From assembly GCA_031285485.1 (NCBI GenBank), contig JAITWC010000093.1, forward strand, positions 1-15,564: 15,564 nucleotides of DNA, given 5' to 3'. The first letter of the stretch is position 1. Each line of letters starts with the position of its first letter. Below, piece after piece: positions 14,050 to 15,564 of this stretch. The translations under genes were made by a program, and so were the position numbers. The notes under the pieces are model-generated. The model was not told the origin of the DNA. It saw only the letters and a list, made by a program, of their open reading frames with translations, and ran no database searches. Source of the stretch: Alistipes sp. Its GTDB lineage: Bacteria; Bacteroidota; Bacteroidia; Bacteroidales; Rikenellaceae.

Positions 14050-14691
14050 ATGAAACGTCTCCCCCGGATATTTGCCGCCGTCGCGACGCTGTTCGCGGCG
14101 GGCGCGGTGTGCGTAGCGGTGTCGACCGTAACCTCCTGCGACGTGCTCAGGCAGGTGGCGGGCACCTACAACATGACCAACTGCAAGTACGATTTCCGCT
14201 CGCTGACAGAAGTTTCGGTGGCGGGGATCGACATCTCGCGCGGCCTGTCGCCCCTCGACACGCCGCGCATCCTGGGTCTGCTGGCCGGGGGCTCGACCGG
14301 GAGCCTGCCGGTGGCCTGCACGGTGAACCTCGACGTGCAGAACCCCGGCTCGTCCGAGGCGATACTGGGCGGCATGGAGTATGTGCTGGCCATCGACGGG
14401 GTGGACTTCACGTCGGGCGCGGTGGCGCGGCATCTGTCCGTCGCTCCCGGCGCCACCGGCTCGCTGCCGATCCCGATGACCTTCGACGTGGCGGCGCTGC
14501 TGCGGGGCGAGAGCCGCGACGCGGTGATGGGAGTGGTGCGCAACCTGGTGGCGATGAGCGGGCTCGCCTCGGTGGGCACCGACGAGCCGTCGCGCGTGAC
14601 GCTCAACATCCGCCCGTCGTTCAACGTTGCCGGACAGACGGTCGCCTCGCCGGTCTTTATTCCGGTCGGTTTCAGTTTCGGCGGAAAGTAA
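14050..14691 (+). CDS. Probable lipoprotein with a LEA/WHy-like domain
   Basis: The 213-residue product starts at the ATG at 14050, 4 nt after tyrS. A TTG 15 nt upstream is in frame but overlaps tyrS and is less likely. Residues 1-29 form a signal peptide, and TVTSC (Cys30) resembles a lipobox. The mature part contains CTVNLDVQNPGSSEAILGG and LAIDGVDFTSG, resembling LEA type 2 (LEA14/WHy) beta-sandwich domains: a 'V.NP' motif followed by extrusion of an inner beta-hairpin. The C-terminus PVFIPVGFSFGGK is beta-rich. The function is unknown; such proteins are exported and often bound to the outer membrane. The family assignment is from motif impression only. Confidence 0.72.
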   Translation: MKRLPRIFAAVATLFAAGAVCVAVSTVTSCDVLRQVAGTYNMTNCKYDFRSLTEVSVAGIDISRGLSPLDTPRILGLLAGGSTGSLPVACTVNLDVQNPGSSEAILGGMEYVLAIDGVDFTSGAVARHLSVAPGATGSLPIPMTFDVAALLRGESRDAVMGVVRNLVAMSGLASVGTDEPSRVTLNIRPSFNVAGQTVASPVFIPVGFSFGGK

Positions 14692-14726
14692 ACGCGCCGG
14701 ACGGGTCGGGCTCCCGGCCCCGCGCG

Positions 14727-15209
14727 CTACTCCATGAGTTCACCCAGTTTTTGAGCGAGCGCCTCTCCGCGGAGGTTTTTGGCGACTATGTTCCCGTGGC
14801 GGTCTATCAGGCAGTTGCGCGGAATGGCGTCGACGCCGTAAAGCGGCTGCGTCGGGCAGTTCCAGCCCCGCAGGGCGCTGACGTGTACCCAGTTCATGCG
14901 CTCGGCCTCGATCATCGCGCGCCACGCCGCGCCGTCCTCGTCGTACGACACGCCGTAGATCTCGAACCCCCGGTCGTGGAACCGCTCGTAGGCGGCCCGC
15001 ATGTGGGGCAGTTCGACCAGGCAGGGCCGGCACCACGACGCCCAGAAATCGAGCAGCGTGTAGCTGTTGCCCTCCACCACCTCCGACAGCCTGATCTCCC
15101 GGCCCCCGGGCGACGACAGCCCCTCGATCTCTTTGTACTTCTCGCCGACCTGTCCTCCGCATGCCGCCGCGATCGTCGCCGCGCATGCCACCAAAAACAG
15201 TTTTTTCAT
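14727..15209 (-). CDS. TlpA-like thioredoxin-fold lipoprotein
   Basis: This 160-residue periplasmic thiol-disulfide protein has a short signal peptide with a lipobox-like AAAC (Cys17), then a thioredoxin/AhpC-TSA fold. The active site WASWCRPC (CxxC at about 60-63) follows LLDFW. GFEIYGVSYDED and the cis-proline segment AIPRNCLIDRHGNIV complete the fold. TlpA/ResA-like proteins of this kind usually reduce cytochrome c or other envelope disulfides; the partner here is unknown. It converges on the LEA-like gene with a 35-nt gap, where GC-rich inverted sequence but no T-run is seen. Its promoter abuts array 3. Confidence 0.92.
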   Translation of the reverse strand: MKKLFLVACAATIAAACGGQVGEKYKEIEGLSSPGGREIRLSEVVEGNSYTLLDFWASWCRPCLVELPHMRAAYERFHDRGFEIYGVSYDEDGAAWRAMIEAERMNWVHVSALRGWNCPTQPLYGVDAIPRNCLIDRHGNIVAKNLRGEALAQKLGELME

Positions 15210-15225
15210 AGTTGGTTTATGTTTT

Positions 15226-15233
15226 TAAAGGTA
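15226..15233 (-). promoter_or_regulatory. Possible promoter of the TlpA-like gene
   Basis: The minus strand reads TACCTTTA, one base from TAnnTTTG, 17 nt before the start codon. No -33 TTTG is seen. The upstream promoter region would run directly into the first unit of array 3. Confidence 0.4.
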
Positions 15234-15247
15234 AAATTACCCGTGTT

Positions 15248-15564
15248 CGCCGCGTCGCTCCGGGCAACGGAGCAAAAAAGGGCTTGAAAACCCCGTCGTC
15301 GCCCCACGACGGAGCAAAAAAGGTCTTGAAAATCCCGTCGTCGTCCCACGACGGGACAAAAAAGGGCTTGAAAACCCCGTCGTTGCCCCACGACGGGGCA
15401 AAAAAGGTATTGGAACCTCCGTCGTCGTCCCACGACGGGACAAAAAAGGCCTTGGAACCTCCGTCGTTGCCCCACGACGGGACAAAAAAGGCCTTGGAAC
15501 CTCCGTCGTTGCCCCACGACGGGACAAAAAAGGTCTTGGAACCCCCGTCGTCGCCCAACGACGG
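15248..15564. repeat. Tandem array of 42-bp hairpin units (array 3, continues past window)
   Basis: Eight units recur every 42 bp; the ACGACGG arm starts at 15306, 15348, 15390, 15432, 15474, 15516 and 15558. Each holds CCGTCGT-6 nt-ACGACGG, followed by G(A/G)(G/A)C, AAAAAAGG and a variable (T/C)TTG(A/G)AA stretch. The first unit (about 15257-15273) has a different stem, GCTCCG/CGGAGC. Loops alternate between forms such as CGCCCC, CGTCCC and TGCCCC. All three minus frames are open because 42 is a multiple of three, but they give only 14-residue repeats. The hairpins are followed by A and not T on the plus strand, so they are not terminators. Confidence 0.93.

Noticed and set aside
15206..15558. 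Repeat-protein reading frames on the minus strand of array 3 (14-residue units)
   Set aside because: All three minus frames are open simply because the unit is 42 bp. No start signal or promoter is evident, and array 1 with the same design is 41 bp and cannot encode a repeat protein.
7768..15564. CRISPR arrays
   Set aside because: The repeats are directly head to tail with no unique spacers of constant length, and no cas genes are present.
15248..15564. Series of intrinsic terminators in array 3
   Set aside because: The stems are followed by A6 on the plus strand. On the minus strand the T6 precedes the stem, so neither orientation has stem-then-U-run.

Overview
The window looks like chromosomal DNA of a GC-rich Bacteroidales bacterium, most likely Rikenellaceae/Alistipes-like (genus is inference). 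The evidence is a short 286-residue primary sigma factor with no long N-terminal region, repeated TAnnTTTG-type -7 promoter boxes, near absence of Shine-Dalgarno sites, an M56 sensor carrying SusC-like plug modules, and high GC in the genes.

Layout. (1) 1-1241, minus: metK, missing only its last residues, behind a leader with a SAM-II-type riboswitch. (2) 1557-5660, plus: a tight cluster of a DegP/HtrA periplasmic protease, RpoD, a GlmM-type phosphohexose mutase and a small two-helix membrane protein (gaps 23, 3 and 1 nt). (3) 5705-7617, minus: a BlaI-type repressor overlapping an M56 (BlaR1-type) membrane peptidase, with a dyad operator lying inside its promoter. (4) 7970-9526, minus: a COG2509-type FAD dehydrogenase, divergent from (5) 9599-11703, plus: a Dpm1-like GT2 glycosyltransferase translationally coupled to dihydroorotase. 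(6) tRNA-Leu(TAG) and tRNA-Val(GAC), each with promoter and terminator. (7) 12750-14691, plus: tyrS and a probable LEA-type lipoprotein. (8) 14727-15209, minus: a TlpA-like lipoprotein thioredoxin.

Most genes are ordinary housekeeping functions. The unusual content is between them. Three intergenic regions (7768-7931, 11931-12116, about 15248 to the window end) hold tandem arrays of short stem-loops. Their sequences are unrelated, but their periods are nearly the same (41, 42 and 42 bp), and the stems are kept by paired arm changes. At 42 bp, about four helical turns, the palindromes would lie on one face of the DNA. I consider this the best candidate for something undescribed here. Two other structures stand out: a perfect 17-bp inverted repeat inside the start of glmM, 42 nt after the rpoD stop, and a branched, roughly 100-nt foldable element between the two tRNAs. 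The DegP protease also has Glu where the catalytic Asp is expected.
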